Source of the DNA: Oceanobacter sp. 1_MG-2023 | GTDB taxonomy: Bacteria > Pseudomonadota > Gammaproteobacteria > Pseudomonadales > Oceanobacteraceae | Direction of reading: 5' to 3' | Length of the DNA: 64,000 nucleotides | Assembly (NCBI RefSeq): GCF_030689025.1 | Contig: NZ_JAUYWA010000014.1 | Location: forward strand, 26,719 to 90,718 | Shown here: positions 17,290 to 26,282 of the stretch, piece by piece | Position numbering within the stretch: the stretch's first letter is position 1 | Layout: each line of letters opens with the position of its first letter | The notes under the pieces: model-generated | What the model was told of the DNA's origin: nothing | Database searches by the model: none | Seen by the model: only the letters and a program-made list of their open reading frames with translations | Position numbers and translations under genes: made by a program

Positions 17290-18501
17290 GTGAACAACCC
17301 CCACGTCCCCATGCCGCTGCTTTCTACTGTAGCGCTGGCAAGCCCGCTGGCACTGAATCTGTTTGTGCCTGCCATGCCGGATGCTGCACGGGATCTGGGC
17401 GTCGACATTCACATCATTCAGCTGACGTTTACCGCCTACCTGCTCACTCTGGCCATTGGCCAGCTGCTCTCCGGGCCGCTGGCGGATCATTACGGCCGCA
17501 AACCAGTGCTGTTATGGGGGCTGGCCTTGCACGTAGCTGGCAGTGTATTGGCCGCAAGCGCCAATGATATCACCCTGCTGATTGCCGGACGGGTGTTACA
17601 GGCTCTGGGTGGCAGTGCGGCCATGTCGCTGGCGCGCACCATCATTGTGGATATACACGGCCGTCAGGGCGCAGCCGGGAAAATGGGCTATATGGTCATG
17701 GCGATCGCTATTGCCCAATCCATCGCCCCGGCCCTGGGCGGTTTTCTCAATCTCTGGTTTGGCTGGAGCAGCACCTTTATATTGCCGCTGGTGATTGGCA
17801 TCGGCGTCGCCCTGGCGGCTCTGAAATGGCTGCCAGAAACCGGCCAGACAACCCGTAACGGTCTATCCCCAAGACGAGTATTCTCCCAGTATCGACAAGT
17901 CCTCGGCTCGTCGGAGTACCTTGGTTACGTGCTCTCTACGACCTTTATCGCGACGGTGTTTTATATGTTTATGGGCAGTTCGCCCTATATCGTTGTGGAC
18001 CAGCTGGGGGGCAACTCGGCGCAGTTTGGCAGCTGGTTTCTGGTCGTTTCGCTGGCCTTTATGGCCGGCAGTTTTCTATCCACCCGGCTGGCACAAACAC
18101 TCAGCATCGATCACATGGTCATGCTGGGCAACAGTTTGTCATTGCTGGGCGCATTATGGTTGTGGTGGTTCGCCCTGCAACAGTCACTCAGCCTCTGGAC
18201 GCTGTTTGTACCGATGTCTCTAGTCACACTTGGCCGGGGCCTCAGTCAGCCCAATGCCCAATCCGGGGCCATTGGCTGCACTCTGGCTTTTCCCAATACC
18301 GCCGCGGGTACCGCGTCGGGGCTAATGGGATTTATACAACTGCTCACCGGTGCCGTGATGGCCCAGATCACCCCTTGGCTTATGCATCAGGGGCTGGTCG
18401 TATTCATGGGCTGCATGGTCACGGCTCCCATTATGGCAATGGCTTGCCATGGCTATTCCTGGTTTCTACGGCGACAACGGACTGTCGCCAGAACCCGTTA
18501 A
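17290..18501 (+). CDS. MFS transporter, Bcr/CflA (DHA1) type
   Basis: 403 residues with about 12 predicted membrane helices. Motif A, GPLADHYGRKPVLL, lies between helices 2 and 3, and the antiporter-type segment QSIAPALGGFL is in helix 5. It begins at a GTG with GAGG upstream. Bcr/CflA transporters usually export drugs, so this is not a close HpaX relative. Lying between the aldehyde dehydrogenase and hpaD, it may export excess pathway acids or import an aromatic acid. The direction and substrate cannot be read from sequence. Confidence 0.8.
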   Translation: MNNPHVPMPLLSTVALASPLALNLFVPAMPDAARDLGVDIHIIQLTFTAYLLTLAIGQLLSGPLADHYGRKPVLLWGLALHVAGSVLAASANDITLLIAGRVLQALGGSAAMSLARTIIVDIHGRQGAAGKMGYMVMAIAIAQSIAPALGGFLNLWFGWSSTFILPLVIGIGVALAALKWLPETGQTTRNGLSPRRVFSQYRQVLGSSEYLGYVLSTTFIATVFYMFMGSSPYIVVDQLGGNSAQFGSWFLVVSLAFMAGSFLSTRLAQTLSIDHMVMLGNSLSLLGALWLWWFALQQSLSLWTLFVPMSLVTLGRGLSQPNAQSGAIGCTLAFPNTAAGTASGLMGFIQLLTGAVMAQITPWLMHQGLVVFMGCMVTAPIMAMACHGYSWFLRRQRTVARTR

Positions 18502-18548
18502 TAACAACACGACTTTACCAATGCCATACTGATGGCGTGGCTGTCACA

Positions 18549-18564
18549 CAACAAGGATAACAAC
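18549..18564 (+). promoter_or_regulatory. A-rich motif overlapping the hpaD ribosome site
   Basis: The segment containing ACAACAAGGATAACAACC includes the AAGG ribosome site and A-rich triplets directly before ATG 18566. It resembles Hfq/Crc target sites in pseudomonads; regulation is inferred. Confidence 0.4.
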
Positions 18565-18565
18565 C

Positions 18566-19492
18566 ATGGGCACACTCGCACTCGCAGCAAAAATCACCCA
18601 CGTCCCTTCCATGTACCTGTCGGAACTGGAAGGCCCACGCAAAGGGTTCCGCCAGGCCGCCATTGACGGTCATCTCGAAATCGACCGTCGTTGCCGGGAA
18701 CTGGGGGTCGATACCATCGTCGTCTTCGACACCCACTGGCTGGTCAACTCCGGTTATCACATCAACTGTGCCCCGCACTGGGAAGGCACCTACACCAGCA
18801 ACGAACTGCCGCACTTTATCAGCAACATGCCCTATAACCTGAACGGCAACCCGGAGTTGGGTAACTTGCTGGCCAAGGTCTGCAAAGAACATGGCATCGA
18901 CGCCCTGGCACACGATGCCACCACACTGGCACCGGAATACGGCACTCTGGTTCCCATGCGTTATATGAACACCGACAACCATTACAAAGTGATTTGTGTC
19001 TCTGCCTTGTGCACCGTTCACTACCTGAACGATAGCGCTCGCCTCGGCTGGGCCTTCCGGGAAGCGATCGAAAAATATTACGACGGCGCTGTCGCCATAT
19101 TGGCGTCCGGCTCATTGTCACACCGCTTTGCCCAGAACGGACAAGCCCCGGATTTTGCCGATAAAGTCTGGAGCCCATTACTGGAAACGCTGGATAAAGA
19201 AGTGATCAAGATGTGGGAAAACGGCGACTGGAAAACCTTCTGTGACATGCTGCCGGAATACGCTGCCAAGGGTCATGGGGAAGGCTTTATGCACGATACC
19301 GCCATGCTGCTGGGAGCACTGGGCTGGTCGGATTACGACGGCAAGGTTGAGGTTGTGACGCCTTATTTTGGTAGCTCTGCCACAGGGCAAATCAATGCTA
19401 TCTTCCCGGTAACACCACAAACCGGTGACGCCGTTCCGGCTCCGCAGGCCTCTGAAGCTGCCAAGCTGGCGTATGGTGAAAGCCGTTTATAA
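18566..19492 (+). CDS. hpaD: 3,4-dihydroxyphenylacetate 2,3-dioxygenase
   Basis: 308 residues of the LigB-type (class III) extradiol dioxygenases, as in E. coli HpaD. It opens the ring of homoprotocatechuate between C2 and C3 using Fe(II) and oxygen. Motifs: LAAKITHVPSMYLSE, VVFDTHWLVNSGYHIN with candidate metal-binding His, and LASGSLSHRFAQNG. Its product is the substrate of HpaE. A 64-base gap separates it from the transporter and a hairpin follows, so it may end a transcription unit. Confidence 0.93.
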   Translation: MGTLALAAKITHVPSMYLSELEGPRKGFRQAAIDGHLEIDRRCRELGVDTIVVFDTHWLVNSGYHINCAPHWEGTYTSNELPHFISNMPYNLNGNPELGNLLAKVCKEHGIDALAHDATTLAPEYGTLVPMRYMNTDNHYKVICVSALCTVHYLNDSARLGWAFREAIEKYYDGAVAILASGSLSHRFAQNGQAPDFADKVWSPLLETLDKEVIKMWENGDWKTFCDMLPEYAAKGHGEGFMHDTAMLLGALGWSDYDGKVEVVTPYFGSSATGQINAIFPVTPQTGDAVPAPQASEAAKLAYGESRL

Positions 19493-19506
19493 GCAAGACT
19501 ACGGCA

Positions 19507-19530
19507 CCGGAAGTGGCCTGCCACTTCCGG
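19507..19530 (+). terminator. strong hairpin after hpaD, probable terminator
   Basis: CCGGAAGTGG and CCACTTCCGG are perfect 10-base inverted copies around a CCTG loop, 15 bases after the hpaD stop. The T-run is weak (ATCAGACTCTTC), so termination efficiency is uncertain. The rest of the gap to 19841 has no gene-like feature that I could find. Confidence 0.55.
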
Positions 19531-19811
19531 ATCAGACTCTTCTCACCAACTTCTCACCAGACCAGCTCTGGCCATCACTCTGATTTATAGCAGCAAAACG
19601 GTGACTGCTTCGCCATGGACATCATCGCCATCAGAAACCACCCCTTCCCGACATTCAATAAATCGCCATGATCGGTCAAAACAGAAAAGTACCATTTTTA
19701 GCGAGAAAACGTCATGTTCCCTCACCGCACTTGTCGCAATAATTCATTCATCAAAGCGCAGCAACCAACCGCTGCCACCGTGTTGATCCGATCAGACAAC
19801 ACCTTGCTGAT

Positions 19812-19832
19812 ATAAAAACAACAGACACAAGG
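19812..19832 (+). promoter_or_regulatory. A-rich motif and ribosome site before the hydroxylase
   Basis: ATAAAAACAACAG (19812-19824) lies just upstream of CAAGG (19828-19832), which is nine bases from ATG 19842. The arrangement resembles Hfq/Crc-controlled translation starts; this is inferred. Confidence 0.4.
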
Positions 19833-19841
19833 CTGAATATC

Positions 19842-21008
19842 ATGACGACAAACAACCCCATGTTGGACAAGCTGCAAGCCATCCTCCCTGCCATCCGCGC
19901 CAATGCAGCCAAGGCAGAAGCAATGCGCATGATTCCCCAAGAAAACATCGACATGCTGCATGGCATCGGCCTGAACCGGGCATTTCTGCCGAAAGCCTAC
20001 GGTGGTCTGGAAATGAGCCTGCCGGAATTCACCGACTGCATCGCCGCACTGGCTGGGGCTTGCTGCTCCACCGCCTGGGGCTACAGCCTGTTGTGTACCC
20101 ACAACCACCAGATTGCGATGTTCAGCAAAGAAACCCAGAACGAGATCTGGGGCGACAACCCCGATGTCGTGGCATCGTCTTCGATTGCACCTTTTGGCCG
20201 TTACGAAGAAACCGACGGCGGCATCATCTTTACCGGTGATATGAAATGGAGCTCCGGGGTGGACCACGCCGACTGGATATTGGTTGGCCTCAACCGCATG
20301 GTCAACGACGAAAAAATCTACAGCTTCGCCATTATTCCCAGAGCCGAATTCACCATCATCGACGACTGGCACGCCGCCGGTATGTGTGGCTCCGGTACCA
20401 AAACAGCCCGGATCGAAGGTGTCTTTGTTCCCGAGCGCCGCATTCAGGCCGCCAAAGACATGATGGAAGGCCGCCATGTTGGCCGCGAGCTGTACCCCGA
20501 CAGCAACATCTACCACACCCCGTACCGACCGTACTTTGCCTGTGGTTTTGCTGCCATGAGCCTGGGCGTGGCCGAACGCATGATCGAGGTATATCAGGAC
20601 ATCACCAAAAACCGCGTCCGCGCCTATACCGGTGCCAAGGTCGCCGGATCGATCGCCCCGGTGCTGCGAATGGCCGAGTCCTACCAGCAAGTCTGCGCCG
20701 CTCGCGCCTATCTGGAAAAAACCTGGAACGAACACAAGGAATACAGCGAGCGTCACCAATACCCAGACCGCTACACCCTGGCACACTGGCGTACCAACCA
20801 GGCCTACGCCATCAAGATGTGTATCGAAGCCGTTAACCGCCTGTGGGCAGTAATGGGCGGTTCCAACTGGTACAACGAACGGGAAGGCCAGCGCTTGTGG
20901 CGCGAGTCCAACATGACCGCCGCCCACGCCTACACCGATTACGACGTATGCGCCCAGATTATCGGCCGTGAACTGCTAGGCATGGAGCCAGACCCAGCGC
21001 TGCTGTGA
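19842..21008 (+). CDS. 4-hydroxyphenylacetate 3-hydroxylase, oxygenase component (C2 type)
   Basis: 388 residues with the acyl-CoA dehydrogenase fold of group D flavin monooxygenases, as in Acinetobacter baumannii C2. It is not like the ~520-residue E. coli HpaB. It uses reduced FMN supplied by the next gene product to convert 4-hydroxyphenylacetate to homoprotocatechuate, the first pathway step. Family-like segments: LPKAYGGLEMSLPEF, the flavin-side TGDMKWSSGVDHADW, GMCGSGTKTARIEG and the helical C-terminus ending IIGRELLGMEPDPAL. It is followed within 120 bases by the reductase gene, as in Acinetobacter. Confidence 0.88.
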   Translation: MTTNNPMLDKLQAILPAIRANAAKAEAMRMIPQENIDMLHGIGLNRAFLPKAYGGLEMSLPEFTDCIAALAGACCSTAWGYSLLCTHNHQIAMFSKETQNEIWGDNPDVVASSSIAPFGRYEETDGGIIFTGDMKWSSGVDHADWILVGLNRMVNDEKIYSFAIIPRAEFTIIDDWHAAGMCGSGTKTARIEGVFVPERRIQAAKDMMEGRHVGRELYPDSNIYHTPYRPYFACGFAAMSLGVAERMIEVYQDITKNRVRAYTGAKVAGSIAPVLRMAESYQQVCAARAYLEKTWNEHKEYSERHQYPDRYTLAHWRTNQAYAIKMCIEAVNRLWAVMGGSNWYNEREGQRLWRESNMTAAHAYTDYDVCAQIIGRELLGMEPDPALL

Positions 21009-21124
21009 TTGTTTTGTCTGACGTCGGGCGCATCTGAGGTATGACTCCAGACTCGCGTCCGACATCCGCCCCCATATAAAAACCAGAGCCTGTGACACCA
21101 GGCCAACCAGCCAGGATACTCATC

Positions 21125-22051
21125 ATGACCACAGCCTTCGATCCCAAAGCCTTCCGCCGCGCCCTCGGTAACTTCGCCACAGGTGTTACCGTCATTACCG
21201 CCTGCACCCCAGACGGCGTGCAAACCGGCGTCACCGCCAACAGCTTCAACTCCGTCTCCCTCGACCCCGCACTGGTGCTATGGAGCATCATGAAAAACTC
21301 CTCCAGCGTCGAGATTTTCGGGCAAGCCAGCCACTTTGCCGTCAACGTACTGGCTGCCGACCAGATCAACCTGTCGAACCACTTCGCCCGTCCATCCGAC
21401 GACAAGTTCGCTGAGGTGAATTATCAGCAAGGCTTGGGAAACGCCCCCCTGTTACCCGACTGCGCCGCCCGCTTTCAGTGTGAAAACTACCAGCGTATCG
21501 ACGGTGGCGACCACTGGATTCTGATAGGTAAAGTCGTCGCCTTCGACGATATTGGCCGCGCTCCCCTGCTGTACCACGGCGGAGCCTACTCCGCCGTGAT
21601 TCCCCACGCCGGAGTCAAACCGAAAGATTCCGACGCCTCCAGCCAAGGCGAAGAGAAAAACGCCCAGCGCCTGCACGACAACCTCTACTACCAGATGATT
21701 CAAGGGGTAAAACGTTATCAGGCCAGCTACCAACCGCTGCAACTGGCCACCGGCCTGCGCACGATCGAAGCGCGCATGATCATGACCCTGAACGACTTCG
21801 GCAGCCTGGCCGCCAACGACCTGGAACAACGTCTTGGTATGCCGGATCAGGGCCTGCAAGCCGCACTGGATACCCTCAAGCGCAAGGAATGGATTGTCGC
21901 CAGCGACGACACTCTCAGCCTGACCAGAGCCGGTATCGAACAGGCAGCAACCTTATGGAAAGTAGCTAACGACCGTCAGACTGAAGTCTTTGGCCAGTTC
22001 AGCGCCGAAGACGTTGCCACCTTCCGCAAAGTGCTGGACGCGGTACAGTAA
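21125..22051 (+). CDS. 4-hydroxyphenylacetate 3-hydroxylase, flavin reductase component (C1 type) with MarR-like tail
   Basis: 308 residues. The N-terminal ~170 form a flavin reductase domain (FRRALGNFATGVTVIT, TANSFNSVSLDPALVLW). The C-terminal ~130 form a winged-helix MarR-like domain (RMIMTLNDFGSLAANDLEQR). In A. baumannii C1 this tail inhibits the reductase until 4-hydroxyphenylacetate binds. The enzyme reduces FMN with NADH and passes it to C2. ATG 21125 follows CAGGATACTCATC; an earlier in-frame start lacks a ribosome site. It is the last gene of the catabolic cluster. Confidence 0.88.
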   Translation: MTTAFDPKAFRRALGNFATGVTVITACTPDGVQTGVTANSFNSVSLDPALVLWSIMKNSSSVEIFGQASHFAVNVLAADQINLSNHFARPSDDKFAEVNYQQGLGNAPLLPDCAARFQCENYQRIDGGDHWILIGKVVAFDDIGRAPLLYHGGAYSAVIPHAGVKPKDSDASSQGEEKNAQRLHDNLYYQMIQGVKRYQASYQPLQLATGLRTIEARMIMTLNDFGSLAANDLEQRLGMPDQGLQAALDTLKRKEWIVASDDTLSLTRAGIEQAATLWKVANDRQTEVFGQFSAEDVATFRKVLDAVQ

Positions 22052-22265
22052 CCAACACCAATCATCACCCATATCGGCGGCAAGCCACCTTCTACCGGGA
22101 TATATCCACGCAGGAGGGTTGTCGCCGATATAAATACGGCTCCTACTCTTGCTTGCCCTGCCCTTGCCTGTTCCCCAAAAATAACGACAGCCAGCCAGTC
22201 AAAATTGATTACACTGAACAACAATCAGATTTGCATCACAACAATAACAACGAGCATCCATCCCT

Positions 22266-22735
22266 ATGGATCAGCCAATAGTCACGCCACCCACCGAGCA
22301 ACAACTGACGCTACTGGAATCGCCGGGCACCCTGGCGTTCTTCGATTACTTCCTCAACTGACTACAACACCAGCTACTCAGCGACCAATGCATGACCTTT
22401 TTCTACCCCGATGGCGAACACGTCAATACGCTGCTATATAAAGATTTCAGCCACGACGCCTCAGCCCCCAGCTGGCCATAGTCTATATTTCCGAGCGCCA
22501 GTATCGCCACGCCTCAAACTTCGACAAGCTACGCCATTGCCAACCAGACCAACTGATTACCGATCATTATGATTATGGTGTTCTCAGTGGCAACATGAGG
22601 CCGCACTATCGCAATCGTTTTTTGAACAGCCGGGTTTTCTCAACAAATGGGCCGTGATTTGCCACTAAGACAGCGACAACTACTACATCAATCTCTACAG
22701 CCGTCGCGGCTATTTCAGACCGTTTCTCAACAACA
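22266..22735 (+). pseudogene. broken regulator-like gene (possible N-terminal part of a LuxR-type protein)
   Basis: Starting at ATG 22266 the frame reads TPPTEQQLTLLESPGTLAFF before a TGA. Further segments continue in the same and shifted frames: SDQCMTFFYPDGEHVNTLLY, LAIVYISERQYRHASNFDKL, then QPGFLNKWAVICH, a stop, and NYYINLYSRRGYF. At least two frameshifts and two stops are needed to join them, and no C-terminal helix-turn-helix remains. The pattern recalls the sensing half of LuxR-like regulators in marine bacteria, but that is from memory and weak. It lies directly after the hydroxylase genes. Confidence 0.45.
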
Positions 22736-22740
22736 GACAG

Positions 22741-22770
22741 CAACAAGAGCAACAAGAGCAACAAGAGCAA
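22741..22770 (+). repeat. 9-bp tandem repeat CAACAAGAG, three copies
   Basis: Three perfect copies of CAACAAGAG (22741-22767) plus a partial fourth lie at the end of the broken gene. The surrounding DNA to 23022 has no supported gene. Confidence 0.85.
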
Positions 22771-23022
22771 GGTTGCGGCCTCCTGCAGAAAGAATCCGAA
22801 TGTCTATGTAATATGTAACAAGCCATATTGTTATCCTGAGGCTTATACTGTGGCGGAGTCTCAAACACGGCAATCGTTACGCGAGAAACACAGACCAGCT
22901 TTTCACTTGCATTTCGAATACGCCTTTCACAAATATCTGTCTTTTGCCCAATATGCAACGGTTTCGCGACACCGTAGACCCATCCTGAATCGACGGCACG
23001 AACTGCCGTATAACCTGTGTGC

Positions 23023-23682
23023 TCAACGTGTGTGATGCTGCAATAGCAGACGGGCGTCCACTCCTTTGAACTTTTTTCTGGCACGTTCAATCGCTTGTGA
23101 CAGCATGCGATCGGTGGCCACTGGCCCGAGTTGCTCACACATGGCGACATAAACCAGATTCAATAGTGTTTTTAGTTCACCAAAATCGGGCGATAGCAAA
23201 TTAGTGGACGACTTGCCTAAGGCCAGCATGGAAAACGCATACACCAGGTCTGGTGTCACCCCGCGGTGTTGCGCCTGTTCTTCAGTCTGCATCCGTACCT
23301 GCTGCACTTGCGCGGCTGGCACCTGGAGCATTAATTCTTGTACCACCACGCTGAAACAGGGCATCCATTCATGCGTATTGAGCGTAACCGGGTTGTCCAG
23401 TATGCCATTACGTTGCCGATAGGCTTCCATTTGCGAGATCGGGTCAGCCTTCAGACCAGATGTTCCTTTCATCAGCAAGCCAATCAGATCACGGTAAAGC
23501 TGTGATCGATTGGAGGCGATGGCATGCAAATCCCGACAGTCGTTAAAGAAGCCGTTCAACTCATACTGGGATTTCTGGGCGTAGCCCTCTTCCCAGCGCC
23601 ACATCACATCCCAGAGTTCGTCGCCATTCAGTACTTCACTCAGTACGGTATACACCACACGCCGTTTGGTATCGATATTCAT
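23023..23682 (-). CDS. hypothetical protein co-transcribed with amtB
   Basis: 219 residues, no signal peptide, no membrane helix, and not a family I recognise. It is rich in helices, with ELWDVMWRWEEGYAQKSQY and ATDRMLSQAIERARKKFKG near its ends. ATG 23682 has GGAG six bases upstream. It begins 15 bases after the amtB stop on the same strand, so it is probably expressed with the ammonium channel, in the place where glnK is common (usually before amtB). It has no PII T-loop signature. A role in nitrogen response is only a guess. Confidence 0.6.
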   Translation of the reverse strand: MNIDTKRRVVYTVLSEVLNGDELWDVMWRWEEGYAQKSQYELNGFFNDCRDLHAIASNRSQLYRDLIGLLMKGTSGLKADPISQMEAYRQRNGILDNPVTLNTHEWMPCFSVVVQELMLQVPAAQVQQVRMQTEEQAQHRGVTPDLVYAFSMLALGKSSTNLLSPDFGELKTLLNLVYVAMCEQLGPVATDRMLSQAIERARKKFKGVDARLLLQHHTR

Positions 23683-23697
23683 CCGTACGCTCCATAC

Positions 23698-24990
23698 TTA
23701 CTGACGAAAGTACGTCATGTCTTTGTGGAACTCGGGATAGGCCACCTCATAGTGTTCAGACACATCAAGGCCCTGCTGCTCTTCAGCGGTGGTAACCCGT
23801 AATCCCATCGTCATCCGGATCAGTCCAAACGTCAGCAGTGACAGCGGGAAAGCCCATACGAACGCAGCCACAATGCCAATCAACTGCACCATCACCTGAT
23901 GAGTGTTAAACAGATCCCCGGTCACAAACATACCGGCGGCCAACGTCCCCCAGACGCCAGCAAAACCATGCACAGGTACCGCACCCACAACGTCATCCAG
24001 TTTCATCCGTTCCATTATCAATGATCCGGCGACGGCGATCATACCCGCAATCAACCCTGTCAGAATGGCCCACTGAGGTTCCATGCTGGCACATCCAGCG
24101 GTAATGCCCACCAGCCCGGCAATACTGCCATTGACGGTTGCCGTCAGCAAAATGGGAACCCGGAATACGCGGCTGAACAGCAAGGCACCGAGCGCACCGG
24201 CACCGGCGGCAAGCTGGGTATTCAGCGCGATCAAACCGATATCCGCCGTCGCAGCCAGAGTGCTGCCGCCATTAAAGCCAAACCAGCCGAGCCAGAGAAT
24301 AAAACCACCCAGAGCTACCAGCGACAGATTATGCCCCGGAATATTGCGGACTTCGCCAGTCTCGCGGGAGAAACGACCGGTACGGGGTCCTAACACAATA
24401 ATGCCCGCCAGAGCGCACCAGGCACCGACTGAATGCACAACGGTCGAACCGGCAAAATCAATAAAGCCCATATTGGCCAACCAGCCAGCGCCACCGTACA
24501 GGCCACCCCAGACCCAGCTGCCAAACACGGGGTAAATAAAGGCCGCAATCACAGCCGACGCCACCAGATAAGCATCGTAGCGGGTACGTTCAGCCATCGA
24601 GCCACTACAAATCGTGACGGCGGTTGCGGCAAACATGGTCTGGAACAGCAAAACGGTGTAATCCCAGGGTTCCACATCCGACATCATGAAATGGCTGGAG
24701 CCAAAATATCCGGTGACGTTATTGCCAAACATCAGACCATACCCGACCAGCCAGAACATCAGGGTTCCCAGACACACATCCATGTAGTTTTTCATCATCA
24801 CATTGACGGAGTTTTTTGCCCGCGACATGCCGGCTTCGAGTAAGGCGAAGCCTGCCTGCATAAAAAATACCAATGCAGCGGCAGTCACGACCCAAATGGT
24901 ATCGGCTGCCAGAGTAGAAACGACGGATTCCTCCGCTTGGGCTGGCAACCCGATCAGGCAACCGGTGAATACTACGGCCAATCTGCGCAT
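23698..24990 (-). CDS. amtB: ammonium channel
   Basis: 430 residues with a cleavable signal (MRRLAVVFTGCLIGLPAQAE) and eleven predicted helices, as in Amt proteins of the inner membrane. Signatures: FFMQAGFALLEAGMSRAKN in helix 1, FAGSTVVHSVGAWCALAG with the first pore His, and GAVPVHGFAGVWGTLAAG with the second pore His. It conducts ammonium and is normally blocked by GlnK, which is not encoded nearby. A sigma-54 type promoter lies about 120 bases upstream, fitting nitrogen control. Confidence 0.93.
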   Translation of the reverse strand: MRRLAVVFTGCLIGLPAQAEESVVSTLAADTIWVVTAAALVFFMQAGFALLEAGMSRAKNSVNVMMKNYMDVCLGTLMFWLVGYGLMFGNNVTGYFGSSHFMMSDVEPWDYTVLLFQTMFAATAVTICSGSMAERTRYDAYLVASAVIAAFIYPVFGSWVWGGLYGGAGWLANMGFIDFAGSTVVHSVGAWCALAGIIVLGPRTGRFSRETGEVRNIPGHNLSLVALGGFILWLGWFGFNGGSTLAATADIGLIALNTQLAAGAGALGALLFSRVFRVPILLTATVNGSIAGLVGITAGCASMEPQWAILTGLIAGMIAVAGSLIMERMKLDDVVGAVPVHGFAGVWGTLAAGMFVTGDLFNTHQVMVQLIGIVAAFVWAFPLSLLTFGLIRMTMGLRVTTAEEQQGLDVSEHYEVAYPEFHKDMTYFRQ

Positions 24991-25110
24991 ATCTTATCCT
25001 CGTTGTTATATAACGATAAAAAGCAACCTTGTGACAGCCATGGCTATCTCCCCAGACACAGCCATGACCAAGCTCACAAAGTGCTGTGTGACAGATCACC
25101 GGATTAATGG

Positions 25111-25125
25111 GCAATCCATATGCCA
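25111..25125 (-). promoter_or_regulatory. sigma-54 promoter for amtB
   Basis: On the minus strand TGGCATATGGATTGC shows the GG-N10-GC spacing of sigma-54 promoters and the -12 TTGC. NtrC normally drives such amtB promoters. TTGGTGCA- and GTGCACC-like half-sites lie further upstream (about 25300-25360), but no clear paired NtrC site. The stretch 24991-25512 otherwise has no gene. Confidence 0.65.
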
Positions 25126-25512
25126 TCTTGCCCGCGCACCGACAGAGTGCATCTGTTACATGCCAAAGTGGACGGTGGTACTTGTATTCCATAAAAATGG
25201 TTTTAGTCATCATTAAATACGCCGCTAATATGCTTATAAGGTGCGCCATCGCCTATTGATAAGAAAATCAGTGACAGATTTTGGAAAAGCGGAAATCAGA
25301 TTGGTGCAACCGGTACCAACCGTACCCGGCATCACCACAGAAGCGTGCACCGGGACAGCACACAGGCTGCAAATTGACGTCAAAAATTAACCGCCACAAT
25401 TGATCTGTCTCAATAGTAGCAGCCAATTAAAATGCCAATCCTGGACAATTAGCATGCCAGGACACCCACACTTGGCCCGTTGCGTATAAAAACAGCAGTG
25501 TTCTTTTCCTGG

Positions 25513-25758
25513 TCACCCACTGTTGGGGTCTAACGTAAAAAATTCATCGGACAACATGATATAGGGACTACCCAACTCTCCATCTCCAATACGTATTAAA
25601 TTACTCGCCAAATCTATATTCCTATCTTGTGATATACACCACACCATATTAGGAATGCCTACTGTTTCAAAATCGGAGTTCGTCGAACCATATATTCCCG
25701 AACTTCCGACATTACCTGCACCAACCCCCCCTAAAAAAAGCGATAACCCGAGGGGATC
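25513..25758 (-). pseudogene. remnant of a small unknown gene, possibly an immunity gene
   Basis: An open frame of 81 codons ends at TGA 25513 and reads GAGNVGSSGIYGSTNSDF, TVGIPNMVWCISQDRNIDLA and LGSPYIMLSDEFFTLDPN. It looks like the C-terminal part of a folded small protein, but it has no start codon. Upstream sequence continues only in other frames across a seven-G and seven-T run (IPSGYRFF). It sits just downstream of a toxin-tail relic on the same strand, where an immunity gene is usual. A SUKH-like family is possible but unproven. The DNA is clearly AT-richer than its neighbours. Confidence 0.35.
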
Positions 25759-25877
25759 TTAATATCATATTATTCCAATCATCGAAGAAACATTAAATAT
25801 CCATAACATCATTATTCTGAAGAATAGAAATCGATTCGTTAATAGCCGCATTATTAATAACCCTAACTGAAAATAGC

Positions 25878-26280
25878 CATCAAAATAATTAGCCCCGCTC
25901 ATTCAATATGCTATTTTCCAATCGTCAAACTCTGTTCTGCCAAGACCTGATGGTATCGGATTCGGATTTATAGGAAAGGTTGAATAATAATCAAAATGCA
26001 TGGCTCCAGTCGCTTCAGCGATAGCACCGCCCGGCCTTTGAATTAGATGATGTAGATTAATGGACTCACCATCTGGACCAATCAAATCATCTCTTTGAAA
26101 GACTCGATTGCCTTGGCTTTTGCTTCAGCGCTTCAGCCCCAGATCTTTACCACCAGTTCTAGTTGCACTCGCAATTATGTCGTCCCACGCTTTACCTTGC
26201 CCTCTGAGATAATCAAAGGAAGGACCAGGTTTGCCCTCCGGGTTGCCCTCTGCTCTACTGCCCTGCGACCACCTGACTGG
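25878..26280 (-). pseudogene. relic of a polymorphic-toxin C-terminal nuclease (LHH family, HNH/EndoVII type)
   Basis: Reading on the minus strand: FDYLRGQGKAWDDIIASATR, GGKDLGLKR, an in-frame TGA at 26125-26127, then SQGNRVFQRDDLIGPDGESI, NLHHLIQRPGGAIAEAT, HFDYYSTFPINPNPIPSG and RTEFDDWK. The NLHH-x-Q core and INPNxxPSG tail are hallmarks of the LHH nuclease toxins carried at the C-termini of Rhs, CDI and related proteins. Two compensating one-base changes after DDWK scramble the last residues (WNERANYFD is recoverable). There is no delivery domain upstream: a terminator and a methyltransferase follow. It is a dead, transferred toxin tip. Confidence 0.65.
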
Positions 26281-26282
26281 CG

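Noticed and set aside
19722..20927. A 401-codon minus-strand frame
   Set aside because: It is antisense to the C2 hydroxylase, has low-complexity composition, and has no ribosome site or homology.
22741..22770. Short tandem repeats as a possible CRISPR
   Set aside because: The units are 9 bases, directly adjacent and without spacers. No cas genes occur in the window.
22710..23150. A minus-strand frame with a Cys/Ser-rich end
   Set aside because: The Cys/Ser run is only the reverse translation of the CAACAAGAG tandem repeat; it overlaps the start of the neighbouring gene and has no ribosome site.
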